Assembly: GCF_046557615.1 (NCBI RefSeq)
Contig: NZ_JBKIII010000001.1
Span: forward strand, 496,001 to 560,000
Length of the DNA: 64,000 nt
Source of the DNA: Haloferax sp046557615
GTDB taxonomy: Archaea > Halobacteriota > Halobacteria > Halobacteriales > Haloferacaceae
Reading direction: 5' to 3'
In this document: piece after piece, positions 52,959 through 60,268 of the stretch
How positions within the stretch are numbered: the first letter of the stretch is position 1
Layout: each line of letters starts with the position of its first letter
Notes under the pieces: generated by a model
Seen by the model: the letters and a program-made list of their open reading frames with translations, nothing else
Database searches by the model: none
What the model was told of the DNA's origin: nothing
Translations under genes and position numbers: made by a program

Positions 52959-53707
52959 TAGGCAACACTCCTCGATTCGATGACGACGCCGATGCCGGAG
53001 CGCACCGAGAAACCAACTCGGTCACCCACTTGCTGGCCCATTCCTGCGAACCGTTTCACGAAGATGTTACGCCGAACGTCGTTTCCGACCTCGACCATCT
53101 CCAGTTCGAAGTAGACGTCAGCGATCGACCGAAACGCCCCGATAGAACTGTCGTCGACCGAGGACGGGTCCACGGTCAGGATGATGGTCTTTCCTTTCGT
53201 CGTCAACTCGCGGAAGAACGAGATGATTTCGAGGGCGGCCTGTCGCTCTTCGTTCTGCCGGACGAGTGCTTCGAACTGTGGGTCATTACGGAGGATTGCA
53301 TCGAACGTGTCGATGATGATGACGTCTGCTTCCCACATCTGCTCGGCGTCCATCATCCGGCGGAGTAGTTGCTTGCGCTCTTTGGATGGCCCACCCGAGA
53401 GCGTGCCACCACTGTCGATTTCTGCCTGTAAGAACAGAATCCGCTCGTTCAGCAGGTGATTGACCATGTCGTACGAGAGCGAGTGCATCTGGTCGAGAAA
53501 GCCCCGAACGCCCAGTTCGGTCGAGAGGAGTGTGACGACAGTGTCCTCCTCGCAAAAGCCGTAGCTAAAGCGCTGTGAGAGGACGCTCTTTCCAGCACCG
53601 TAGTCGCCCTCGATGAGGACAATTGCGCCTTTCGGCATGCCGCCACCCAGTTCTTTTTCGAGACGATCGTGCCCAGATAATCCAAGGGAAAATTGATTAC
53701 TACTCAT
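52958..53707 (-). CDS. arlH: Archaellum regulatory ATPase-like protein ArlH (FlaH)
   Basis: 249 residues of RecA/KaiC fold. Walker A at residues 34-41 in LIEGDYGAGKSVLSQRFSYG; Walker B region in EADVIIIDTFDAILRND. ArlH binds ATP, hydrolyses little or none, and forms a ring that binds ArlI. Overlaps arlG by 4 bases and arlI by 1. Confidence 0.96.
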   Translation of the reverse strand: MSSNQFSLGLSGHDRLEKELGGGMPKGAIVLIEGDYGAGKSVLSQRFSYGFCEEDTVVTLLSTELGVRGFLDQMHSLSYDMVNHLLNERILFLQAEIDSGGTLSGGPSKERKQLLRRMMDAEQMWEADVIIIDTFDAILRNDPQFEALVRQNEERQAALEIISFFRELTTKGKTIILTVDPSSVDDSSIGAFRSIADVYFELEMVEVGNDVRRNIFVKRFAGMGQQVGDRVGFSVRSGIGVVIESRSVA

Positions 53708-54150
53708 GATACGCGGAAGTCGAACACCTCCTCGTCACCGTCGATAACGAGTTTCAGACGGTGGTCGCCTTGTGGGAGGCTGATGTTGCTGATAGTCAGT
53801 TCGATGACGTTGCTCGGACGCCAGTCGCTCCCATCGACGACGGTCGCGCTGACATCCGCTTGGTACGTGGCGTTGACGATGACGTCGAAACTGTCACCTG
53901 AGGCTGGTAGTGTCCGTAACCCCGTGTTTTTGACGTACACCGTCACGGTACTGCTACCGTCGTAGACACCACTTTCGGGGTCGCTGATGACTTCGATGTC
54001 CGTCCGAATCTGTTCGCTGACGTCGCCACCTTGGTCGTCGAGCGAGTTGCTGATGCCCGCGACGGTGTCGATGAGAACGCCAGCGACGCCCGCTGCGACG
54101 ACGATGCTTGCGATGAACAGGATGAGGCTCGGGACCGAAACGTCTGCCAT
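53704..54150 (-). CDS. arlG: Archaellum stator protein ArlG (FlaG)
   Basis: 148 residues. One N-terminal helix (SLILFIASIVVAAGVAGVLI) and an extracellular beta domain (GVYDGSSTVTVYVKNTGLRT, LPQGDHRLKLVIDGDEEVFD). ArlG forms a filament capped by ArlF that contacts the S-layer as stator. Start is adjacent to the arlF stop. Confidence 0.93.
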   Translation of the reverse strand: MADVSVPSLILFIASIVVAAGVAGVLIDTVAGISNSLDDQGGDVSEQIRTDIEVISDPESGVYDGSSTVTVYVKNTGLRTLPASGDSFDVIVNATYQADVSATVVDGSDWRPSNVIELTISNISLPQGDHRLKLVIDGDEEVFDFRVS

Positions 54151-54585
54151 CTAGGCTACCTCCTCTGTCGCTGCGACACCGGTTCCGGTGACGACTTTGA
54201 CCCGGTTTGGGGGAGTTCCGAGTGAGACATTCATTATCAGGTGTTCACCGGGGTACCATAGGTTGGTCGCTTGATTTCCGTCAACGGTGGTCACACCCGC
54301 CGTGTCGTTGTAGACGTTATCGACGAGTAACGTCGTCTCATCGACTGCGAGCGTGGTCGCACCGGTGTTGGTCACGTTGACCACGAGTGACGTATTCGTC
54401 ATGTTGTACGTCGCGTTCGAAATCGTGATTCTCGTGTTCGTTCGTTCGAGCGTTTGCTCTGCGTCTGCATCTTGCGCGTCGAGGATGTTCTCGCTCGCGT
54501 TAGATGTTGCTGTATACAGGGTCCCCGTCGCGATGAGAACCCCGAGGAAAATAATCGCGGTCGAGCCACTAACTCCGAATCCCAT
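54151..54585 (-). CDS. arlF: Archaellum stator protein ArlF (FlaF)
   Basis: 144 residues from ATG 54585. One N-terminal helix (SGSTAIIFLGVLIATGTLYT) followed by an immunoglobulin-like domain with many Thr and Asn (NATYNMTNTSLVVNVTNTGA), including several N-x-T/S sequons that may be N-glycosylated. ArlF binds the S-layer. Its start overlaps the arlCE 3' end by 17 bases. A longer upstream frame is antisense noise with the arlCE coding region and is not used. Confidence 0.93.
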   Translation of the reverse strand: MGFGVSGSTAIIFLGVLIATGTLYTATSNASENILDAQDADAEQTLERTNTRITISNATYNMTNTSLVVNVTNTGATTLAVDETTLLVDNVYNDTAGVTTVDGNQATNLWYPGEHLIMNVSLGTPPNRVKVVTGTGVAATEEVA

Positions 54586-55861
54586 CCAGGATTCCTCCGT
54601 ATGCGACCAATTCTTCGAAGAGGTGACCTTGCGGCGCGTCGCCAGCGAGTCGGCTGACGTACACGAGGCTCGTCTGATGGTCTTCGATTTGGAGCCCATC
54701 ACCACCTTCGACCGACGTCGAGACACAGGCGACGTGCGTGTTCAGCGTGTTCTCGACGGGGCGCGAAATCCACTCTTGCTCTCGGTACTGGCGGAGCGCG
54801 CGTGAAGCGCCGAGTGCGCCGCCTGCGGAGACGAGGTGTTCGACCCATTCGAGGATGAGTACTTCCGAGACGTAGCTTGCAGGAAGCTGCGTGAGGTAGG
54901 CGTTCGACGACGTCGTCTGCACTACCTTCTTCGCCTGCGAAGACGACTCCTGTGGGAGTTCGCTCGTCTCTTCTGCTTGGGCGTCGCGCTTGGCCTGTGC
55001 CGCAGACTTGTACTCTGCTTCGAGTTCTTCGAGCGTCTTCTGTGGGTCTGCAGTCTCGTCGCCTGGGAGTTCTTCCTCCACTTGGTCTTCAATCTCCAAC
55101 AGAGGCTCTTCTTCCTCGTCGGCGTCGAGTTCTTCTTCAACTTCGACTTCTGGTTCTTCTTCGAGGAGGTCTGCTTCTTCCTCTTCCTCTTCTTCTTCCT
55201 CGTCCCAGCCGTCGTTCTCTTCGTACTGCTGTTTCAAGTCGTCGAAGCTCGAACCGCCAACGCTGTCGGTGTCGTCGGCGTCTTCTTCGTTCTCTTCGTC
55301 CTTTTCGAGGGCTGCCGCAGGGTCTTCGCGCTCGGCGTCTTCGAGTTCGTCTTTCGCCGCGAGTTCTGCTTCCTTCTCGCCAGCCTCGGCATCTAGCTCG
55401 CCGAAGTCGTCGTCGAAGAAACTCTCTGCGTCCGCGTTGGCGACTTCGGGGTCGAGGTGTTCTTCTTCTTCGGCCTCGGCATCGAAGAGTCCGAACGAGC
55501 CACCACCGTCGAGACCACCCATCTCGCGGGCGTCGTCGACGAACGGGTTGATACCGCGCGTGACCATCTCATAGATGTCCAGTAGCTTTCGAATAGTGTC
55601 GTCGAGTTCTTCGACGGTCCCTCCAATTTGTTTGTTCTCCTCTCGGACAGTGTTCATCCCTGACGAGATGGCGCTGACTTCGTTCTCGAGTTCGCCGACG
55701 CGATCCTCGAGTTCTGCGAGCTCCTCGTTGTTACCGTCGTCGAATCCGCCGAAATCGTCGTCGTCGTCGAATCCGCCGTCGAGGTCGTCGCCGAAGTCAC
55801 CAAACTCGTCGGAGAGGTCGTCGATACCCTCCTCGAATCCTAGTCCGTCATCTGATGACAT
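54569..55861 (-). CDS. arlCE: Archaellum switch-complex protein ArlCE (FlaC/D/E fusion)
   Basis: 430 residues and the first gene of the operon. The N-terminal part is very acidic (EGIDDLSDEFGDFGDDLDGG), followed by a coiled coil (about 48-90, NEELAELEDRVGELENEVSA), then a Glu/Asp-rich stretch (about 195-260) with a run of nine Glu. The ArlD/E domain lies at about 315-430 (AYLTQLPASYVSEVLILEWV, LRQYREQEWISRPVENTLNT). This protein couples CheF/CheY input to the motor. In euryarchaea with separate C, D and E genes these are distinct; here they are fused. Confidence 0.94.
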   Translation of the reverse strand: MSSDDGLGFEEGIDDLSDEFGDFGDDLDGGFDDDDDFGGFDDGNNEELAELEDRVGELENEVSAISSGMNTVREENKQIGGTVEELDDTIRKLLDIYEMVTRGINPFVDDAREMGGLDGGGSFGLFDAEAEEEEHLDPEVANADAESFFDDDFGELDAEAGEKEAELAAKDELEDAEREDPAAALEKDEENEEDADDTDSVGGSSFDDLKQQYEENDGWDEEEEEEEEEADLLEEEPEVEVEEELDADEEEEPLLEIEDQVEEELPGDETADPQKTLEELEAEYKSAAQAKRDAQAEETSELPQESSSQAKKVVQTTSSNAYLTQLPASYVSEVLILEWVEHLVSAGGALGASRALRQYREQEWISRPVENTLNTHVACVSTSVEGGDGLQIEDHQTSLVYVSRLAGDAPQGHLFEELVAYGGILDGIRS

Positions 55862-56243
55862 ACATTCCTCTTCGGTGTCCGTGTTGTCCCCAGCACCCGT
55901 GGCTTATTGGCCGCCGATTCGTCCACTCCACCATCACAGTTGGAGTAGACCTCCGTGTCGCTCGTCGGGTCGTCCGTACGAACGATGGGCAGTCACCCGC
56001 CCGATTGTCTGACCAGCCGGGGAGGGCCGACAGCGTCGGGGGAACAGGCAACATTGGTGCAAAGTACGTAAGTCAATACATGAAACTTCCCGTCTCGTTA
56101 TCAGAACAGATATTCAAGAATTGCGGAATTTATCGTTTCGACGGACGTAATAAATATCCAACGCCAATTAGCGGCGGTAAGAAGAATTATCCGGAGGCGG
56201 CACCGATGAACGTTCGACAGTCACTACTCGTCTACACCCAACC
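55862..56243. promoter_or_regulatory. Divergent intergenic region between arlCE and the cirA-like gene (382 bases)
   Basis: No real gene seen; a 130-codon frame here has the look of noise. The arlCE side has GAGGA directly before its ATG (minus strand) and a weak AT box (CCAATAAGCC) about 40 bases upstream. The cirA side has AATTTATCG at 56127-56135 and GTAATAAATATCC at 56147-56159, about 85-115 bases before the ATG, implying a leader of about 60-90 bases. Confidence 0.4.
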
Positions 56244-56984
56244 ATGACAGAACTGATCAAAACCGGCGTCGAAGGACTCGATTCTATCCTGAACGGAGGT
56301 ATCGTAAAGAACGCTGCAGTACTCATCAGCGGTAACCCTGGTACTGGAAAGAGTATTCTCGGACTCCAGTATCTCTACAATGGTGTCGATAAGTTCGACC
56401 AAGGAGGGCTGTATCTGACGTTCGAAGAAACCGAAGACGACATTCGTGAAGCCGCAGAATCGATTGGATTCGACCGGTGGAACGAGTACGTCGAAGCGGG
56501 AGACATCAAGGTGTACGACAAGCGCACCTTGCTTCGTGACGGCGACTTTTCGTCCACCCTCGACCGAATTCTCGACGACTTGCAGGATACGAGCTACGAC
56601 CGTCTCGTTCTCGACTCACTCACGATGTTCCAACTCTTCTTCGACGACGAGAAGGAACAGCGTCAGTACCTCTTGAAGTTCATCGACATTCTGAAAAACA
56701 GCGAACTCACCTCGTTGCTGACGACCGAGCAGTCCGCAATCTTCCCCGAGACGGATATCGGACTGGAGAACTTCCTCACGGACGGGAACATCTATCTCAT
56801 CCAGAGCCCCGCAGGTGCGACGAGTAACCGGTACATCTGGGTCGCCAAGATGCGTAAACAGAGCATCAAAAACTCGATGTTCCCCTTAGAGATTACCCAC
56901 GGAGGCATCAAAATCTACGAGCAGGCTGCAGGGTTCTCCATGGTCGGTGAGTCGCCGCCGTGGTTCGGTGAAGAGACGGAGTAG
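56244..56984 (+). CDS. cirA: KaiC-like ATPase next to the archaellum operon (CirA-like)
   Basis: 246 residues, one RecA/KaiC domain. It opens IKTGVEGLDSILNGGIVKNA; Walker A is at residues 30-36 in LISGNPGTGKSILGLQYLYN. The catalytic-Glu position reads YLTFEETEDDIREAAESIGF and Walker B LVLDSLTMFQLFFDDEKEQR. A KaiC-like gene called cirA lies beside the arl genes in Haloferax volcanii and affects motility when mutated. Position and fold match, so I use that name, but orthology should be tested. It resembles ArlH in fold and could compete for ArlI or ArlJ. Confidence 0.75.
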   Translation: MTELIKTGVEGLDSILNGGIVKNAAVLISGNPGTGKSILGLQYLYNGVDKFDQGGLYLTFEETEDDIREAAESIGFDRWNEYVEAGDIKVYDKRTLLRDGDFSSTLDRILDDLQDTSYDRLVLDSLTMFQLFFDDEKEQRQYLLKFIDILKNSELTSLLTTEQSAIFPETDIGLENFLTDGNIYLIQSPAGATSNRYIWVAKMRKQSIKNSMFPLEITHGGIKIYEQAAGFSMVGESPPWFGEETE

Positions 56985-57010
56985 ACGCGGGACAACACAC
57001 TGTTCTGTCG

Positions 57011-57031
57011 GTTTTAGCTTTTTTACTTTTT
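57011..57031 (+). terminator. T-rich terminator after the cirA-like gene
   Basis: GTTTTAGCTTTTTTACTTTTT follows 26 bases after the stop, with three T-runs on the plus strand. T-rich ends are typical archaeal intrinsic terminators. Confidence 0.6.
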
Positions 57032-57144
57032 AAACAAACCACAACGCAGTGCCAACAGGGCATCGCGAATTGCGAGCGTTGCGGCACGAGTGCTGTCGCT
57101 CACAACATGAGTATTCGATAGAAATGAAAGTCAGCGAACGATGC

Positions 57145-57756
57145 TTAGAGCTTGACCGGCTTACCCTCAGTCTTGCCTGCGAGTTGCTGCGGCATCGTGA
57201 GGATAACGGTCGTGGTACCACCAGTGCGCGACGTGATGTCGAGACGGACGGTTTCGCCCGTCGAGAGACCGTCAGTGTTGGTACTGGCTTCGATGTGGCC
57301 TGCAGAGACGACGACTTCGTAGCGGTCGTCCATGCTGTTCAGCACACCGAACGAGTTGTCGTTGTCGGTGATCTCGTTGAGTGCGAACTCGTCAGCGTCA
57401 GCCGTACTTGCCGAAGTGCTGTTAGTCAGTTGAACGACTTCGGAGCCACTGAGGTACTTGATCGAGGTCTCGTTCATATCAACACTGCTGGAGCCTGCTG
57501 CGAGGCGGACCGTCATGTTGATGTACTTGATGGTGTCGTTCGCACCGACGATACCGTGGGTGTTGAGTACTTCGACACGGTTCGTGACCTTGTCGACGGA
57601 CTCTTGACCGGCATCTTGTGCCGTCGCCTGCAGGAAGCCTGCAGTGTTGACGAGGACACCCGCTGCGATTGCTGCTACGAGGACCATCGCAATGAAGACG
57701 ATGAGCGTACCGATACCGACCTGACCGCGTTTGTCGTTAGAGAGATTATCGAACAT
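57145..57756 (-). CDS. arlA2: Archaellin (minor-type), second copy
   Basis: 203 residues. The class III signal peptide MFDNLSNDKRGQVGIGTLIV is expected to be cut by PibD after RG, leaving a hydrophobic N-terminal helix (QVGIGTLIVFIAMVLVAAIA). The surface domain is Asn/Thr/Ser-rich with N-x-S/T sequons (INMTVRL, VQLTNSTSA). The end is shared with the first copy (ILTMPQQLAGKTEG). It lies 12 bases after arlA1 and probably shares its transcript. Confidence 0.93.
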   Translation of the reverse strand: MFDNLSNDKRGQVGIGTLIVFIAMVLVAAIAAGVLVNTAGFLQATAQDAGQESVDKVTNRVEVLNTHGIVGANDTIKYINMTVRLAAGSSSVDMNETSIKYLSGSEVVQLTNSTSASTADADEFALNEITDNDNSFGVLNSMDDRYEVVVSAGHIEASTNTDGLSTGETVRLDITSRTGGTTTVILTMPQQLAGKTEGKPVKL

Positions 57757-57768
57757 TTGAATTCTACC

Positions 57769-58401
57769 TTAGAGAGCCACCGGGTCACCGTCGTTCTTGC
57801 CTGCGAGTTGCTGAGGCATAGTCAGGATGACCTGTGCAGTACCACCGTTACGCGACGTGATTTCGAGCGTCACAGATTCGCCAGTCTGGAGACCGTTCTT
57901 CGCCGAGCCTTCGACAACAGACGTGTTGATGACAACTTCGACACGGTCCGTCTGGCTGTTCAGAATCGGGAACGAGGTGTCGTCGTCCGCGATGTCACGG
58001 ACAGCGAATTCATTGTTGCTTGCGTTAGCCCAGTCGATGCTCTCTGCATCCGCACTGTTGTTGTTGACGAGCGTCCGGGCAGTGTCTGCGCTGAGGTACT
58101 TAATCGAGGTATTGTTCAGCGAGACAGAGCCAGAACCTGCTGCGAGACGTACAGTGAGGTTGAGGTTATCGACCGACTTCGGGCTGCTGCCGTTCACGAT
58201 CCCGTGAACGCTCACAACGTCCACACGGTTCGTGACCTTGTTCACAGATTGCTGTCCAGCGTCCTCGGCCGTCGCCTGCAGGAAGCCTGCAGTGTTGACG
58301 AGGACACCCGCCGCGATTGCGGCGACGAGAACCATCGCGATGAAGACAATCAAGGTCCCGATACCGACCTGACCCCGGTCTTCTTTGATATTTTCGAACA
58401 T
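57769..58401 (-). CDS. arlA1: Archaellin (major-type), first copy
   Basis: 210 residues from ATG 58401. Signal peptide MFENIKEDRGQVGIGTLIVF, with processing after DRG. The outer domain has N-glycosylation sequons (NGSSP, NLTVRL, NNTSIK, NTSVV). Being promoter-proximal of two, it is likely the more abundant subunit, as arlA1/flgA1 is in H. volcanii. The upstream 260 bases contain a palindrome that may be a regulator site. Confidence 0.94.
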   Translation of the reverse strand: MFENIKEDRGQVGIGTLIVFIAMVLVAAIAAGVLVNTAGFLQATAEDAGQQSVNKVTNRVDVVSVHGIVNGSSPKSVDNLNLTVRLAAGSGSVSLNNTSIKYLSADTARTLVNNNSADAESIDWANASNNEFAVRDIADDDTSFPILNSQTDRVEVVINTSVVEGSAKNGLQTGESVTLEITSRNGGTAQVILTMPQQLAGKNDGDPVAL

Positions 58402-58465
58402 GGGTTGTCTTTGGTGGTCCCACACTCGGACGTGCAGAGACCCTCACAAGCCCACTTGAGTAGTT

Positions 58466-58474
58466 GATACATAA
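58466..58474 (-). promoter_or_regulatory. Probable TATA box of arlA1
   Basis: Reads TTATGTATC on the minus strand. A start about 25 bases downstream would leave a leader of about 40 bases before the ATG at 58401. Confidence 0.4.
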
Positions 58475-58487
58475 CGGTACGGACCCA

Positions 58488-58505
58488 AATATCATCACTG
58501 ATATT
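58488..58505. promoter_or_regulatory. Palindrome upstream of the archaellin TATA box
   Basis: AATATCA-TCAC-TGATATT: perfect 7-base arms with a 4-base spacer, beginning 14 bases upstream of the putative arlA1 TATA box. Such a dyad is a good candidate operator for a dimeric HTH regulator. A second, weaker dyad, GAATTA (58512-58517) and TAATTC (58530-58535), lies just beyond. Confidence 0.5.
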
Positions 58506-58662
58506 GGTATGGAATTACGGATTTTGATATAATTCACCGCGTGTACGCGAGCGGGGAGGTTGCTAAAGGATGTGACCAGGACTTGGCAGTAGAATCGAAA
58601 CCAGGCAAGTTCGCAACTCAGCCAGAAGAATCAGCGAAGCAGTTCGCGGAGTCAGAGAGAAC

Positions 58663-59001
58663 TTAATCTTGCGCGATTTTTCGCCACACGTCGTCGAGTT
58701 TGTTTTTGACTTCTGGGCGTTCGGTGACCGTCACGGTGTAGTCGTCATCGTCGAATCTGACGACGACTTCGTCAACTTCTCGGCGATACACGTTCGTTCG
58801 CCGGTGTTCGTCTGAAAGCACTCGGTCGTGGAGTTTGAGCAGCCCTGCCGCGGTCAGTTCTTCGATTCGGCGATAACAGGTCGCAATCGGGATATCCAGC
58901 ATCTCGCTGAACTCTTGGGCCGAATGTGGTTCCTCAGCTGCGCGAAGGATGTCGGGGTTGTATTCATTTCCCAACGCGGCAAGGGTCCTGTCAGACTCCA
59001 T
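58663..59001 (-). CDS. Small winged-helix regulator next to the archaellins
   Basis: 112 residues. The helix-turn-helix reads AEEPHSAQEFSEMLDIPIAT followed by the recognition helix CYRRIEELTAAGLLKLHDR, as in ArsR/GntR-like winged helices. The wing contains RVLSDEHRRTNVYRREVDEV, and the C-terminal part has short strands (VVVRFDDDDYTVTVTERPEV). Archaellum genes are regulated by local HTH proteins in several archaea (for example EarA in Methanococcus); this one lies 261 bases upstream of arlA1 in the same direction, with the palindrome between. Regulation of arlA1 is inference. Confidence 0.75.
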   Translation of the reverse strand: MESDRTLAALGNEYNPDILRAAEEPHSAQEFSEMLDIPIATCYRRIEELTAAGLLKLHDRVLSDEHRRTNVYRREVDEVVVRFDDDDYTVTVTERPEVKNKLDDVWRKIAQD

Positions 59002-59117
59002 AGATGGGATGGTGTCGGTGCGCTCGGCATGTCAATGTGTTGGTTATCTGGCTGGCAAATCCGGCTCAGTGATTTTCGTGTAAACTTGGATAGGTAATGG
59101 CGTAGCAGCGACGATGG

Positions 59118-59126
59118 GATTATATG
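59118..59126 (+). promoter_or_regulatory. TATA box of the DUF7500-like gene
   Basis: GATTATATG, centred 27 bases before the ATG at 59149; fits a leaderless mRNA. Confidence 0.5.
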
Positions 59127-59148
59127 TTACCACTCCGACGTTCGCTCG

Positions 59149-59775
59149 ATGGCTGAGGACGAACGCCGTGCCGACTTGCGACCCGAGCAAGGGGTGGTCG
59201 GGTCTAAAGACCTAGATATCAGCCACGACGAGCGAGTCGTCAGACTCGACAAACAGCGGTACGTGATCGCAACCGGCGAAAACCAGCCGCAGGAGCCGGA
59301 AGGACGACCTGGAAACGACCAATCCGAATCGAATTCAGAATCGGGCGAGGAGGTCCAGGACGAACAGCGCACCCATCCCAGTATCGTCCTCCCCAAAGAC
59401 CCTCGAAAACGTGCGATACTCGCACGAAAACTGCTCGCAGAGCGAGTTGGTGCAGTTCGGTCGGACCACGCATTTTCGATAACCACTCTCGTCGGCGAGA
59501 CTGTGACACAACACGAAGCAGTCTCCGACGACGTGACCGAGGTGTTCCAATCACTCGTACAGTGGTACGCCGAAACGGTGAGTGATGGAGAGACGCCGAC
59601 AGACGAAGTACTTGGCATTCTACTGTTGGCATCGGAAGTGCAAGTCACCTACCCGGGACGCGCAATCGAAGCACTCGCCGCCTCCCACGGACTCAACCGG
59701 GGTGACTCGATAGGAGACCTGTTAGACGCGGTCGAAACGCCAGGGGCTTCTTTCCCACCAAATCGCACCGAATAG
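59149..59775 (+). CDS. DUF7500-like protein of the motility locus
   Basis: 208 residues, no helix long enough for a membrane. Residues 1-90 are polar, acidic and probably disordered (GRPGNDQSESNSESGEEVQD), containing a beta motif VRLDKQRYVIATGENQPQEP. Residues 90-205 are mostly helical (DPRKRAILARKLLAERVGAV, SLVQWYAETVSDGETPTDEV). I recall this haloarchaeal family as DUF7500. Its position, between the archaellin regulator and cheY, suggests a link to taxis, but no catalytic site is seen. Confidence 0.65.
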   Translation: MAEDERRADLRPEQGVVGSKDLDISHDERVVRLDKQRYVIATGENQPQEPEGRPGNDQSESNSESGEEVQDEQRTHPSIVLPKDPRKRAILARKLLAERVGAVRSDHAFSITTLVGETVTQHEAVSDDVTEVFQSLVQWYAETVSDGETPTDEVLGILLLASEVQVTYPGRAIEALAASHGLNRGDSIGDLLDAVETPGASFPPNRTE

Positions 59776-59868
59776 TCGCTGTCGCTGGTGTTTTGAGTGA
59801 ATACACGAACCAATTATCACGCGAGAGAGGGAGGAATACGTATCAGGGATGATAATGGGGCGGAAGGG

Positions 59869-59875
59869 TTTATAG
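59869..59875 (+). promoter_or_regulatory. TATA box of cheY
   Basis: TTTATAG, centred about 28 bases before the cheY ATG at 59900; leaderless spacing. It would drive cheY-cheC and perhaps cheD. Confidence 0.55.
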
Positions 59876-59899
59876 TCTGATTTTCGGAAACTGGCTACT

Positions 59900-60268
59900 A
59901 TGGCAAGCAAGGTACTGGTCGTGGACGATTCAGCGTTCATGCGGAACCTCCTCAAGCAACTTTTGGAAGGAGAACACGAAGTCGTCGGCGAGGCCGAAAA
60001 CGGTGTCGAGGCGGTCGAACTCTACCGTGAACTCGAACCCGATGTGGTCACCATGGACGTGGTGATGCCGATTCGAAACGGCATCGAAGCGACATCCGAA
60101 ATCAAGTCTCTCGACACGAACGCCTCGGTCATCATGTGTACGTCTGTCGGGCAAGAAGAGAAAATGCGCGAAGCCGTGGAGGCGGGGGCGGATGGATATA
60201 TCACCAAGCCATTCCAGAAGCCGAACGTTCTCCAGGCTATCGCCGACGTCATTCAGGCCGAGGCATGA
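59900..60268 (+). CDS. cheY: Chemotaxis response regulator CheY
   Basis: 122 residues, single receiver domain. Acid pair D9-D10 in LVVDDSAFMRN, phospho-acceptor D53 in VVTMDVVMPIRNGIEA, T81/S82 in MCTSVGQ and K103 in YITKPFQKP are all present. In archaea CheY-P binds the switch through CheF and ArlCDE. It overlaps cheC by 4 bases. Confidence 0.97.
   Translation: MASKVLVVDDSAFMRNLLKQLLEGEHEVVGEAENGVEAVELYRELEPDVVTMDVVMPIRNGIEATSEIKSLDTNASVIMCTSVGQEEKMREAVEAGADGYITKPFQKPNVLQAIADVIQAEA

Noticed and set aside
55855..56247. 130-codon plus-strand ORF between arlCE and the cirA-like gene
   Set aside because: Covers a divergent promoter region, Cys/Arg-rich start, ends over the cirA ATG; no fold or ribosome binding site.
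57049..58467. Plus-strand ORF of 472 codons across both archaellin genes
   Set aside because: Antisense to two clear archaellins; repeated pattern arises only because the archaellins are similar.
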